Assembly: GCA_025093555.1 (NCBI GenBank)
Contig: JAIWNF010000052.1
Location: 124,001-188,000, forward strand
Direction of reading: 5' to 3'
Source of the DNA: Circinella umbellata
Lineage: Eukaryota; Mucoromycota; Mucoromycetes; Mucorales; Lichtheimiaceae
Length of the DNA stretch: 64,000 nt
Numbering within the stretch: the first letter of the stretch is position 1; every line of letters begins with the position of its first letter. Position numbers and translations under genes: made by a program. Positions 1 to 12,925 of the stretch are shown piece by piece. Under the pieces are notes generated by a model. It worked only from the letters and a program-made list of their open reading frames with translations, made no database searches and was not told where the DNA came from.

Positions 1-1447
1 ATCAATTAAAAAGAAGGATGGCGTTTAGACACGCATAAAAAAACTTGTTTTTTTTATTTGTTTATAATTATTGTGTAATAGTGTATAATTTTGGGATGAA
101 ATGGTTTAACGGATCAGCCTATTCCCCAACTATAGTTTTCTTATTACGTACGTAACCGATAAATATTTGCTGGTCGTTAAGGAAAGCGATAGAATGGAAA
201 ACTATGACTATTTTTTTTTTGGCTTCTTTAATAAAATTAAAGTGGGTAATATATTAATATTAGATATTATTTGTGTGTGTGGTTATCTAATTGACTTGTC
301 ACTTTGGATCTTTTTTTTTTGTTGTCTTATAAGTAGAAACGATATATAATCATGAAAAACTAACTTCTTTGAAAAAACACATCCGAACTTAATCAACAAT
401 CTATCAAAAAGAGGCATGATTAATAAAGTAAATGAGTTGCAAAAGACAAAGGATAGGACAAGCCAAAAAGTTTATTTTTATAGTCACTATTCACTATAAT
501 GATATACATATTGAATAAAATGAATATTTCGATCCTACTACTAAGTAGGTAATAATAGGTACTCTACATAAAATTACGTAGAGCGTCAACTAAAAAAAAA
601 AACATTTAATAACACCTTTACTAAAATGAATCTCATTCCCCATTCAGAATTATTAAGAAACAACATTTTAATATTACTAAGAGAAGGAAGAGTAATTTTC
701 TCGAGCTTAATCTATATACGCATATAAATAATAAGCTGATCATATGTAAAATGACATTTCTTCAATATTTATAATGAGTGATTGAGCACAGACAAAAATG
801 GACTAGTTTAATTTATAAATGACAGCTAAAAAAGATATGATATGGAGTAGTTAGTAGTAGAAAACTTTAGTACGAACTGATGATTTAAATGCATATTGAA
901 TGCATGCTATGTTAATAAGTTAAGATAAATTAATATGAAATTATTATTATTCACATATTTCTTGTAAAATAATCCTTAACAACAGTTCTTCAAATACCTT
1001 TTCATTCTAAGGAATTTAATAATCATAAGCAGTAAATTAAAAAAAAAAAACTTATTGCTTGTTTTTCTCTCCCCTCCCCTTTCCCTCTCAAGATGATTTA
1101 ATTTATTATGCAAACGCATTGTTTTGCATTAAAGATTTTCTCCCCTCTTTTTTGATTCATTGCAGATTTCATTTGGGGGGGCGGGGGGCAGGATATAATA
1201 AAGAGAATGTTAGTTAAAATGTCAAGTTACATCATTATTTTATCATGAAAAAATGTTGACACTAAAACTTTTAGTAATTGTTGTTATAATTAGATTGCCA
1301 AGAATAAGTGTCCGAATTTTTTTAAAAATGCATGAAAAAAGTTGGGATAAACTGAGTCCATGTGATTTTTATATAGAGTTAAAAAAAAAAAATAAACTGT
1401 CGGAAACATAAAATTTTTGAGGAGTCCATTAAGAAAAAAAATTAGAA
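1..1447. other. AT-rich intergenic region, no gene recognised
   Basis: Only short chance ORFs are present. It holds A/T homopolymers, a G-rich run near 1176-1190 and three TACGTA palindromes (145-150, 149-154, 575-580). The last few hundred bases presumably contain the promoter of the USB1 gene, but I see no clear TATA box. No tRNA or transposon signature was seen. Confidence 0.6.
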
Positions 1448-2701
1448 ATGAATTCACTTGTAGATTATGAAAGTAGTGATTCAGAAAGTTCCATTCATGA
1501 AGAACCATTGTATGTATAAATAATATTGTATGTTTTGTCAATGCATTATTTAATGATGAGTAAAAAAAAAAAAAAAAACGTTATAGATCTTCTTCTAGTA
1601 TGCCTGTACTTTCAGACTTTTTTTCACCAGGTAACTTGTTGACAAGAGAGAGATATATAAAAAAAAAAGAGCTAAAGTATGATATTTATATGTTTATAGT
1701 ACAAAAAAAGGAAGATCCATCAAAGCATCAAGGAAGAATACGAACAAAAGCACATATTGAAAATAGTTGGGCAAGTTATGTATATGTAGAAGGTAATTTA
1801 TACTTTTGTTTGCGTTAGGCATAATTCCAGGGTGGGGTATGGAATGATAAACTAAAACTAAACTAAATAATAATAACAATAGTTCCTATGAGTGAAGAAG
1901 TGAAAGAAATATTAAATCATATTATTATAAAAGATGAAATATATTCAAATATTGAAGGAAATAAATTACATATTAGCTTAAGTAAATGTATCTTTTTAAA
2001 AGAACATCAATTGGACATGTTTATACAAAAAGTTCGTGATCAAGTCACACAAGATGCTAGGTAAAAAAGTAAAAGTAATAATAATGTATATAATAATAGT
2101 AATTTTATTTTTTATTTTGTATTTTAGACATAGTTTTCAACTTGCTTTTGCTCAAGTATCTATTTTAACAAATGATGAAAAAACTCGATCTTTTTTAACT
2201 ACTGAAGTTGGAATGGGTTATAATGAGGTATATAAGAAAGGGAGGGAGAGGGGGGGATGGAATTAGTTAGTTAGTTAAAGATAGTTTAGTTAGTCAATAA
2301 TAATGAATAAATGGGATCCCTGAATAAATTTAACCCGTTTCACCAAATAGTTATCCAATTTACTGAAATCAGTCGACTTTGTAATGGAAAATTTACATTT
2401 TCCACTTTTTTATAAGGTAAACATATCAAAACAAAATTAGAGATTTCATCTATTTCTATGCAAGTTTACTAAAATTACGTAATTTATATAACAAATACAT
2501 TCTTTTTATACATTTTAGCCCGCTCGTTTTCATGCTAGTATTGCATGGAGTTTATCCGAAACTCCATTGAAAAAAGCTATCGGAAGTATCCCGACACTAG
2601 CTATAGACGACCTCACTACAATCAGCCACATGGTATCTAAGCTGATTGTTAAATGTGGAAATCGTATTACTGAAATATCATTATCAAAGTCTGTTGTATA
2701 A
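1448..2701 (+). CDS. USB1: U6 snRNA phosphodiesterase USB1 (Mpn1), 2H family
   Basis: Six exons by phase: 1448-1509, 1587-1630, 1700-1792, 1883-2060, 2128-2227, 2519-2701, giving 219 residues. Family knowledge: USB1 is a 3'-5' exoribonuclease that trims the oligo(U) tail of U6 snRNA and leaves a 2',3'-cyclic phosphate; it acts in the nucleus. Seen here: an acidic, Ser-rich N-terminus (SLVDYESSDSE), the block KHQGRIRT followed by WASYVYV, and the two 2H catalytic motifs HISLS (in exon 4) and HASIAW (in exon 6). Between them lies ILTNDEKTRSFLTTEV, which matches the human protein's corresponding block. Length is slightly below the human 265 residues. The start is the only ATG giving the conserved N-terminus. 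It stands alone, 1.1 kb upstream of a chitin synthase on the same strand. Confidence 0.9.
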
Positions 2702-3828
2702 ATAAATACAAATACAAAAAAAAGAGTAGGGTTTTTATTGCGGCCGAATAGATTTGGAGAAGGGGAAAGGGAAAATAAAAATAAAAATTAGTCGATCCCC
2801 CAATTCAATTCAGTCATTCCCCCCGCTCATGTTTTAAAAAAAGACATAAAAAAAAAAAAAAAAAAAAAAGGTTTTTGCTACGCATCCATCCAAAATAATA
2901 ATAATAATAACAACAATAATAATAATAGTAGCTATCCCGAATAGCCGTTCTTTCAATAAATAAAAACTTCGCTTTGGCCACACACAGACAAAAAAACATA
3001 CTCTAAATATATAAAATATGTAAAAATATGATAAAAACCTTTTAAAAGACCGCATGTCTAATTTTCCTTTTTCTTTTTTACACATATATTTTTGTGTCTA
3101 CAAAAGAAGATAGAGAAAAAAGAAAAGTGATTATAAAGTTTCCTTTTTAAAAAAAATTGCTCAAAGGTAAACCCGCTTTTAAAAATAATAATAAAATAAT
3201 AATAATACAAATCTGAAACCGATCTACTCAATAACTTTAATTAGGTTTGAAGGGAAGGATTTTTTTCTTTTTAATTTTTGATTCATTATTAAATAAAGTG
3301 ATAATAATTATCATTATCCTATCTTTTTTTTAAAAATAACTATTACAAGAAGGAGTACCCTAAAATGTTATGTGTTTGGTACAAACTTGAAATATTTTTT
3401 TTTTCTTTTTGTGTTTGGCGTTAGGTTACCATGATGGATATCCAAAAATAGAAATAGTTACACATAAAAAAAAAAAAACGAAAAAATTTAGCCACCGTTT
3501 CCAGGGGCAACAAGAGATAGATTAGAAAGAGTAAAAAAAAAAAAAAAGTTCGTTAAGCGCGTTATAATGGTATTAGATTCGAGCCCCGTTTTTTTTTTTT
3601 AATGTTCTATTCTAAAGAAAAGAAGTGTTATTACCCTTTTCTCTTTTCTCTTTTTTTCTTCCTTTCTCTTTCTCTTTATTCAAACATACTTCTCTTTCTT
3701 TAATTTTCTTTTTCTTTTTTTTTTCTTTTTTTTTTTTCAAACTCTCCTCCTCGTCCTCCCCCCCCTTTTTTTTTCTTTAACTCCCCCCACCTTGCACACA
3801 CCACATATACTAAACCATTTGATTCGAC
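2702..3828. other. Intergenic region with pyrimidine-rich tract before chitin synthase
   Basis: Contains simple repeats: poly(A) near 2849-2869, AAT repeats near 2895-2930, and a long C/T-rich stretch at about 3630-3785 directly upstream of the class IV chitin synthase start. The CT tract is a common feature of strong fungal promoters and may be the core promoter or 5' leader of that gene. Near 3549-3600 there is a box-B-like GATTCGAGCCCC followed by a run of T; see findings. No coding exon was recognised. Confidence 0.5.
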
Positions 3829-4105
3829 ATGTCGAATCCTCAACGAACTTCTGGTTACCAACCGGGACTTCGAGGTTATAGTAATGATCCTCGCACGTCC
3901 CGTCAGAACTTTCACCCAGGGCAACCACACCCAGGTCATTTACAACAACAACAACAACCTCGTCATTCTGGTGTGGGTCCACCACGTCCACCTCTTCACA
4001 ATCGTCAATCACAAGCGGGTATGCCAATGAATCGACCTCCAATGCATATGGAAGACCCTCGACGTTCGTCTCAGTATAATAGACAAATGGGTCAACAACA
4101 ACAGC

Positions 4106-4142
<37 letters not shown>

Positions 4143-7100
4143 CCATTATAATAATAGTCGTCCTCCACCTTCACAACAACATCGTATGCCATCTCCACCT
4201 TCTGGTATGATGATGGGTAATCAACCTCGTCCTATGCGTGCATCTCCAGCTAATATGCAACATCAAGCACAGCCTTATAGACGAGTCAGTGTAAGTCGTG
4301 CACGATCCCTTTCACGTCCTGAACGTCAACGACCTCGTCAAGGAATGTTAAATCGAACACCATCACAACATCGTGCAGCAGCAGGTGCAAGATTAGCACC
4401 GGGTGCCAATACTCCAATGGGACGTCCTCCACCTGCTAATATGTATGGTCAACAACAACCTATGTCTCCTCATTTACAACACCAACTTCAACAACAAAAA
4501 CTTCATCAACAACAAGCAGCTGGATTGGATACACCTATGCCAGATCAAAATAAAGAGGATGAAGAGGATGATATAAAACCTAAAATTTTAGTCAGTTGGT
4601 GGTCTTGGATTGCTTACTTGGCGACGTGTTGTTTCCCAGGTTGTTGTATTAAAGTCGTATTTAGGAAACCAAATGCATTGATGCAACAAGCATGGCGTGA
4701 AAAAATGGCTTTGTGTTATATTATTTTGGCTTTAATGGGTGCTTTAGCTTATGTTACTTATGGTTTAAATCAAACCCTTTGTCCTGATTCTGTACAAAAT
4801 CCTCCTTATTCAAATGAACTGAATGGTGTACGAACACCCATGTATTATGATAATCCTCGTGTATTTGGTGAATTTTTTGATATGGATGATTTGAAGAATT
4901 TCTTTTCTTCCAAAGGTTTGGAGCTTAGTAACGATTATCAGAATATGGAAATTGGATCTATTTTTGATGGTGACTCAACTGGTGCATGTACTTCCTTTGA
5001 TCAAGGCTCCACCAAAACGTGGGGTGATTGTAAATTAGATAGTCCCTATGGTAAATAATTAAAAAAAAAAGAAGATGTATATATGTATCGAATACTTTTA
5101 TATTTACTAATACCGAAAATATATATATAGGTGGTTCTCTTGTTACAGGAGATGGCAAGTGTTTATCATTTGCTGAATTGAAAGCGTTTGCTACACCACA
5201 TCGTTCAATTGGTTTTGATTGGGCGGACTTGAGCCCTGGCGGTGTTAATACACTGGGACAAACTGATCTTGTTGTACTCGGCGATACAGGTAAAAATAAT
5301 AACAACAACCCACATACAGAAACGGAGTTCCGATGACTTTTTTTTTTCTTTTTCAAAAAGATGCATAGTTTCCTAACATATACCTTCCCCCCCCCCCAAA
5401 AAAAAAAATGATTATTCTTTAGTGCTCAACTTGACAAAATATCTTGATGATAACGTTAAATTTTTTGGTGAAGATACTGATATCGCATTAAAAGCTACAC
5501 GGGGTAATGATGCATCCATTGCTATTATGTATAGTGGTGGTAAATCGATACGTGATTGTCTTTTAGCAAGATATACTGTTGGTAACATGGAAACTGAATC
5601 AGGTGGTTGTATTGCCAATGGTATTGTTATGAATTTGATGCTTGCTGTTATTGTTACAATTATTGCCGTACGTTATTCAATGGCTTTACTTTTCCAATGG
5701 GTTATTTCAAAACGTCTTGTTAAACCTGGAGGTCGTTCCAATTGGCTTGCTTGGCGTTCTATTAAAGGTGGTAATGACGATCCTGCTAACCATATCCCAG
5801 GACCTTATAACAATTATGGTCCTATGAATGTTGCTCGTGGCTCTTCTGCATCAGTCAGTTCAGGTGGATCATCATCTCGTGGTACTCCTCACAGTGAACA
5901 AAGTTCAGCACTCAATCTTGGAAATAATCCAACAGACATTGTCTCGACCGAATTATATTCTGTTATGTTGGTTACTTGTTACTCAGAAGGTGAAGATGGT
6001 CTTCGTACCACCATGGATAGTTTGGCTGAAACTACTTATTCAAAGAAACACAAATGTTTCTTTGTAATTGCAGATGGTATGATTACAGGTGCTGGTGAAT
6101 CCAAGTCCACTCCTGATATCGTTGTTGATATGATGGATTTAGATCCAACTATGGCTAATCCTAAATCCTGTTCTTATCTTGCTATTGCTGATGGTGAAAA
6201 ACAATTAAATATGGCAAAAGTGGTATGTTTAAATTTTATATACCAGATAGAAGGAAGCAAAAAAAAAAAAAGGTCATTATGTAAATCTCATCAGTTTTTT
6301 TTTTTTTAGTATGCTGGTCATTACAAAAATGTACCTTGTATCACTATTGTCAAGTGTGGTACAGAAGAAGAACAAAATGGCGCTAAAGCAGGAAATCGTG
6401 GTAAACGTGATTCTCAGGTTAGTTTTTTTTTTTTGTATATTTCAAATAAAAAAAAATAAGTTGAAAGATTGAAAACCTAATGTGTTCTTCATTTATATGT
6501 TGTACTACATTATTATTAGCTTATTCTCATGTCGTTCTTCCAACGCGTCTTATTCAATGATCGTTTATCGGAGCTTGATTATGAAATATTTTGGAAACTT
6601 TCTTGGTTAATGAAGGGAGTAACACCAGATAAATTTGAATTAGTTCTCATGGTAACGTTATTAAAATCCTATACTATTATATAAATGAATCAGATTCAAG
6701 AAGATTTGAAGGGTGTGAAAAATAATGCGGAAAAAATAATGATCTAATATTTTACTATTTGTTTATTTGTTTATCAAACTATTTATAGGTTGATGCTGAC
6801 ACTAAAGTCTTACCTGATGCATTAACGTACATGGTTGCAGCAATGGCCAATGATATTACAATTATGGGTCTTTGTGGTGAAACTCGTATTGCAAACAAAC
6901 GAACATCATGGGTTACAGCCATTCAAGTCTTTGAATATTATATCTCCCATCATTATGCCAAAGCTTTCGAATCATTATTTGGTATTGTTACATGTTTACC
7001 TGGTTGTTTCAGTATGTTCAGAATCAAGGCACCCAAGAATGGTGCTTGGGTTCCTCTTTTAGCTAATCCAGATATTATTCTCGAATACAATCAAAATGTT

Positions 7101-8066
7101 GTCAACACATTGCATGAAAAGAATTTGTTGCTTCTTGGTGAAGATCGTTTCTTGTCTACTCTTATGTTACGTACTTTCCCAAAGAGACAAATGATGTTTG
7201 TACCCCAAGCACGTTGTCGTACAATTGTTCCTGATGAATTTAAGGTACTTCTTTCTCAACGTCGTCGTTGGATCAATTCGACTATTCACAATTTGATGGA
7301 ATTGGTACTTGTATCGGATCTTTGTGGTATCGCATGTTTGTCTATGCAATTTTCTATCTTTGTCGATCTTATTGCCGCTCTTGTATTGCCTGCTGCTATT
7401 GTTATGACCATTTATTTGATCATTAGCTCTGGTATTTCTGACACTCCACAATGGCAGTCACTTGCTTTGCTTATTTGTATTCTTGGTTTACCTGGTGTAT
7501 TGATTGCGATTACGACGTTTAAACTTATTTATGTTGCTTGGATGTTGAGTAAGTATAATATTATATTTTATGGTCATAAGTTTTTTTTTTATTGACATCA
7601 ATTTATTTATTTATTTTTTACTTTTCTAGTTTATATTATTGCATTACCGATTTGGAATTTCGTTTTACCATTATATTCATTCTGGCATTTCGATGACTTT
7701 TCATGGGGTGCAACACGTGTTATTGCAGGTGAAAAGAAAGATAAAGGTCACGGCGACGCTGAAGGCAAATTTGATTCATCTCGATTACTTATGCGTAAAT
7801 GGGAAGATTGGGAAGCAGAACGCACAGGCCAACGTGTCACACGAAATCGATTTACACTTAAAACACCACTGGATACACCTTTGGCATTTGATGGTAAATC
7901 AACGGTAACACCTGTTACTCCAGCATTTGGTAATATGTTTAATGATCGAAAAATGTATAATTCAACAACTTCTCTTGCAAGTGGTACAGTAACTCCAACA
8001 CCTACTCCTCCTCCACTTCCATCTCAACAAAATTCATCAACGCCTCCTCCTGGTGGTTATCAATAA
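3829..8066 (+). CDS. Chitin synthase, class IV (division 2)
   Basis: Seven exons by phase: 3829-5050, 5131-5289, 5423-6222, 6310-6417, 6520-6651, 6789-7548, 7630-8066, giving 1,205 residues. It polymerises GlcNAc from UDP-GlcNAc into chitin at the plasma membrane. Residues 1 to about 240 are Gln/Pro/Arg-rich and disordered, with a CAA-encoded polyQ run near 4090-4140. Hydrophobic segments follow ([12 protein letters not shown] and [14 protein letters not shown]). The catalytic core carries VDADTK, the acceptor-site region with [11 protein letters not shown], the block [25 protein letters not shown] and the hallmark QRRRWINST. The C-terminus has several membrane spans, then [11 protein letters not shown], typical of class IV (Chs3-like) enzymes, and a Ser/Thr/Pro tail. 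No myosin or cytochrome b5 domain of class V/VII was seen in the core order. A second chitin synthase of another division lies about 10 kb downstream. Confidence 0.95.
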
Positions 8067-10722
8067 TAATAATCTTTATATTATTCTCACTATTTTTTTT
8101 TTCTTCTCTTTCTCGCTTTCTCTCTCATACAAATACACACACACACTTCTCTCTTAACATCCCATATTAACATGCACATAATTTATATATCATTTTTTTT
8201 TTCTATTTTATTTTATTTTATTTTATTTCTCTTTTCTTATATAAAAAAAATTAGTTTCCTTCCCTCTTTTTATACACAAACACACTCCTCAAAACACATA
8301 TTTCCCTCATCTACCCTTTTTTCCCCGTTTCTTTCAACTACATTACTAAGTAGTACCTCATAAAAAAAAAGAGGATTTTCTCTTTTTTTTTTATATTCAT
8401 TTAACTTTTTCTTCTTTATTAGATATTACTTGTACAAAATGATTGCAAAAAAAAAAATATATACTCTTACACTTTTTTTTTTCTTAATAATATAAAATGA
8501 TTACCAAACACTTTTTATTTTTATCATCCTTTTAGTGGGACAATATATCAATTCATTTTGGTTTTGTTATTAATTATTTTTGAAATTTGGTGTATCATTC
8601 TTTTTTAGAAACAAGAAATGCTTTAATTACACAATTTAAGTTTTGACTTTTATTTATTGTTATAAATGAAACTATTCAAGGGGTAATGATGATCGACGTT
8701 TCTTTATATCTAATGGGCTTTATTTTTATATGAATACATATTTTTATTATGTAATGAGAACATAAAAACCAGCTTATTTGACTATATTGATATAGCATTA
8801 TGCATAGTGTATGTAAATTATTATTATTATTATTATTTGGTGAATTTATTATGTATATAACATTCTTCAGAAAAAAAATTTGAATTATCTGTTTCTAATT
8901 ACAAATATGTAATAAATGCCAAATGTAGATATATAATTTCTCTTAGCTGCTTTGATTTCTTTGTAGAGAGTATTATTATGTATTAATCTATACATATATA
9001 ATACTGTATTTCATAACAATACGTAAAGATTCAAAAGTCTTAATATGGTCAATTAATAATATTCTGTATGATTTATATTACATACCCTCAGCTTTGTACT
9101 TTATTTAGGTTAATTTGAGATCCTTAATTCCTTTAGTAAAATGACTTTTAGGACTTGAGATATTCCCTGTACGTTAATGGTGGACCTATTTAATCATATG
9201 AGCCGGCAACTATTCTTATTTATATATTACCACCTTTGAGAAGATTTAATAAGAAGTATAATAGTTATCGACCGTGAATTATCGCTGCATAAATACAAAT
9301 TGGCATAACATGGTACCAGTAGGTCGACCCTTCTTCTCATTCATCTGTTTTTCTTTTATAAAAATCACTTTTGGTCTACATACATTGAATCAAATTTGAA
9401 CCTGGGTACGAGTACACACACGCAGCCAGTGTATCAAATTTTGAAATATATACGTACTATAAAATAAATTACAATAGTGTCGAACGATTGATATTCTCCA
9501 GTAATAACAAACTATTGTTTGATTCGATGTTGGTACATTGTTATTTATTATTGTATAAAAATACTGTTCACTGCTATTATTTAAACAATTCTTCAAAATT
9601 AGCTCATATAATTATATGTAAAAGATGAATAAATTAGTGACCATGATGTTTATAATAATACTATTTTGCTTTTGTGATACGTACATATCGAAACATTAAA
9701 AAAGATGATTGAAGCAGCTTTGATCAGCAATATAGGCGACAGTTGTAACTATTAAAAAAAAAAGAGTAAATAGTGCCTCCATTGGCGGTTCTTTTTTTTT
9801 ATTGGAATGATTTAGAACTGTAGTCACAGAATGTGTGATCAATCACTGTAGAGTAATCAATTAGCACAACGATATATACATAAAAAAAATGGCTCATTAT
9901 TATCAATAATAAGTGTAGTATAATGGATACCAGTTTATTGAGCAATTTCGTCAGTGAAGTTGATGTTTCTAATGAAAGTATAACGCTCTTTGATGCTTGA
10001 TCATTTCAACTCCTTTTTGCAAAACGTTAAAGCAATATATCTTATTTGTTTAAAAAGGAAAGTTTGGCAGTCGTTATTTAGGATTGGTATTCATAATCAT
10101 CCCAGTATCATCTCGAATATTGAATACTTTCATTACGAGAGTTGCTGTTAATAATTTTTATAGCATTTAGCAATATATATCACACAATTATTTATTTAGA
10201 GATATACAAAAACATACGTTAATGTAAAGCTATGATAATAGAAATGTTAAGACCTTTGATAAAGCCGTTCACGTTAAAGAGGAAAAACACATGCAAAAAG
10301 GTGTTTATACTCATCTAGTTTAAATTGTTCCGAGTTTATATTTACATACATGTATATAATAAGAAGTATTTTTTTTTCTTGTCATTAGTCCGAGGTACTC
10401 TGCTCTATGTATTGGATCGGTTACCTAGAATTGAAAATAAACAGTGTTTGGTTTTTAAAATAGAAAGTACAGTATAGTAATGTAAAAGAATATTGTTATT
10501 ATTTATTTTTTCATCAATACGTAATAATAAAAACGAAAATAGAAAGCTTAAATGCATCACTGAAGATGCAAGCAATTTTTCCTACCCTCCCTACTAATAA
10601 AAACAATAGTCATAAGAGAAACCATTCACTAAAAAAGTAATAAACATTCAAAAAAGAACATTGTTAAATAAGTATTCTATATTTACGTAAATCAGTAAGT
10701 GAATAACTGACTTATCACAAGA

Positions 10723-10725
<3 letters not shown>

Positions 10726-10765
<40 letters not shown>
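10726..10765 (+). repeat. 40-base poly(A) tract
   Basis: An uninterrupted run of about 40 A residues in non-coding DNA, the longest homopolymer in the window. It could be simple slippage or the tail of a retroposed insertion. I could not find flanking target-site duplications by eye. Confidence 0.85.
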
Positions 10766-10767
<2 letters not shown>

Positions 10768-12800
10768 TGTACCTGTAAAAACGCAGTACTTTTTTTTTCT
10801 TTAGCTAAAAAAACAAACATTATAGTTATCAAGCTCATCTATCTTCTTTAAATTTTAGATCAATTACGTAGGCGAGTAAAATCGAGAGCTCGCAGTATAT
10901 AGTGTTTGTAATCGACACTTGCGCACAACAAGTTTCAAACTTGCGTGGTTTTGTAGAACGAAAAAGAGAGAGTAAAGATTGTGCGGTTAATTCATTCTTC
11001 GAATTCCGGACGTCAGAATGGCTTCAGCATGCACCCCACATCTTGATAAGCAATCAACATAATACTCTTCTCTTAACTACTACGTAGAAGCTTGTCCAAA
11101 CAAATAAAAAGAAACATTTATGTCCTGCAATTCAAAGAATTCGTCCCAAGCTTATAGTTTCGCGTTATAATAAATAATATAAGTTATTTTCTCTTTTGAA
11201 TTTGTTATTTTTTTTTATTTGAATTACTATTTGTTTGATAAATTTGCGGGAAAACAGGCATTGTGTAATAGAGTTAGAAAACCTAGTTAAAACCATGTGC
11301 GTAGCAAAAAGTAATTTACACCATTAAAGAACAACGAGTGTGGAGCCCCCGAACCTCACATGCTTACTTGATAGTTAGAAAAATAAGTCTTTTCTTGTAT
11401 TTGACCTGTGCATGATGTTTGTTTATATAATTTTATTTAATAAAACTTCTAATTATATAACCTTTGAAAACAAGATCATTACCTCTTCAGGACAAGATCC
11501 ACTGAACTCTGCTAATAATAGCAGAAAGATCATTGTACCCATGAACATTAGTGATGAAGCAAGTTTTCGATATTTATTATAACAAAAAACGTGCACCTTT
11601 TTTTATGAACATTATTGGTTTTTGTTTGTTGAAATATAGACCATTATTATTTATTCTGTAAGAATACGTATAAAAATACCAATTTCTTTTTATTTTTTTG
11701 AGAAAAAAAACTTGTTCTAAAGTTGGCTCGATCAACTTATTGGATTCATATATACAATGGTGTCGCCAAGAGAATAAATCTCGGAAAATCTGATCTGATC
11801 TCATACGTACGGTATTATATTTATTTTTGTACGTAGAGCATTATAAACAAAAGTATTCAACAAATAAACCTAAAAAGTAAAAGTGTCAAAAAAAAAAAAA
11901 GGAAAAGCATATAGATTTGTATAATCATATGATAAGATGAGAGTTGCGCATTGAAATAAATAAACATGGTATTAAAAGTTGTAATGTTATTGTTATGAAA
12001 ATTGATTTTGATAGATATAGAAATAAATGTCTTGGCAGGAAGTACTATGATTCTATTATGACGAAAATTTTAATTATGCAAGCCTCAGCCTGGTAAGAGG
12101 TTTCAAGTCCATGACATGATTATTCTAAAAATACTCTCGAGTTCTTGAAACAGCATATAGCATTGTGATTCATTCTATTGTTATGGTAAACATAGATGTG
12201 GTATGTGGCTCCATGGTTGTTTACAAGGAATTTTCATGCAATAACATAATAATGGGTTAGCTATACATTGATGCTTTGGTGATCAGTTTTTTTTTTATTA
12301 ACAATAGGGTTTGTAATGAAAAATAATATACTTATTATTATTACTAACTAAATTTTGTAATGTCAAACATAACTACCAAATAAATGTTCTGAAAAGTCAG
12401 CATTTATCTCTTTCAAATTGAGCTTTTCTTGGTGCAATACATAACGTATCTTTAGATAACAATTTACTTAATTGATAATGTCAAAAGTAATAATTGAAAA
12501 TTAATAAAGAATATATTTTTTATGTTAAATTTGTATTTTATTTGGTTGTTGTAGTGTCAACAATCATGCAACAGCTCGTAATAAACCTGTCAATAAACAA
12601 AACGACGTGGGAGAGGTGAAAAGGCAACAATAATACCACTTTTAGCGCGTAGTAAACAAGATGCAAGGTATGTATTATTAATATATTTGTTTATTTGTTT
12701 ATACCTCAGGATTTATAAGCTAATAGATGCCATTCCATATTCTCAATTCAAACCTACAGTAGTAAATCTCCAGCAAAAGCGAAATTGCTTGTAAAAAAAG

Positions 12801-12808
12801 TATATAAA
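12801..12808 (+). promoter_or_regulatory. TATA box of the repetitive secreted protein gene
   Basis: TATATAAA lies 118 bases upstream of the ATG at 12926, a plausible spacing for a core promoter plus short leader. A second TATATAAA-like stretch at about 12911-12918 is too close to the ATG to serve. Confidence 0.4.
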
Positions 12809-12925
12809 GAGGATGGTTTCTATAGTTTAAATTGTTCTATAGTATAATATTATTATTAATCTCTCTTAAACCACTATATAAAAATTTTAACAAATCTTTT
12901 TCTATCAAAGTATATAAAAAAAAAC

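Larger units (their letters stand above)
8067..12925. other. Long AT-rich gene-poor gap
   Basis: About 4.9 kb without a recognised gene. The first few hundred bases are C/T-rich and probably the 3' UTR of the chitin synthase. It includes a 40-base poly(A) run (10726-10765) and at least ten TACGTA palindromes (9020, 9451, 9678, 10518, 10684, 10865, 11081, 11665, 11804, 11830). ORFs at 10902-11087 and 9390-9596 (minus) resemble nothing known. A possible two-exon fragment at about 12606-12842 is discussed in findings. The last 130 bases hold the promoter of the repetitive secreted protein. Confidence 0.5.

Noticed and set aside
3737..4198. 153-codon minus-strand ORF
   Set aside because: Antisense of the polyQ/Pro head of the class IV chitin synthase; poly-Val is the reverse of CAA/CAC repeats.
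10902..11087. 61-codon ORF in the 8-13 kb gap
   Set aside because: Short, no known motif, no nearby exon with coding character; judged chance.
12066..12125. Possible tRNA (AGCCTCAGCCTGGTAAGAG ... TTTCAAGTCC)
   Set aside because: Boxes A and B would be adjacent with no room for an anticodon arm, and no stem pairs.
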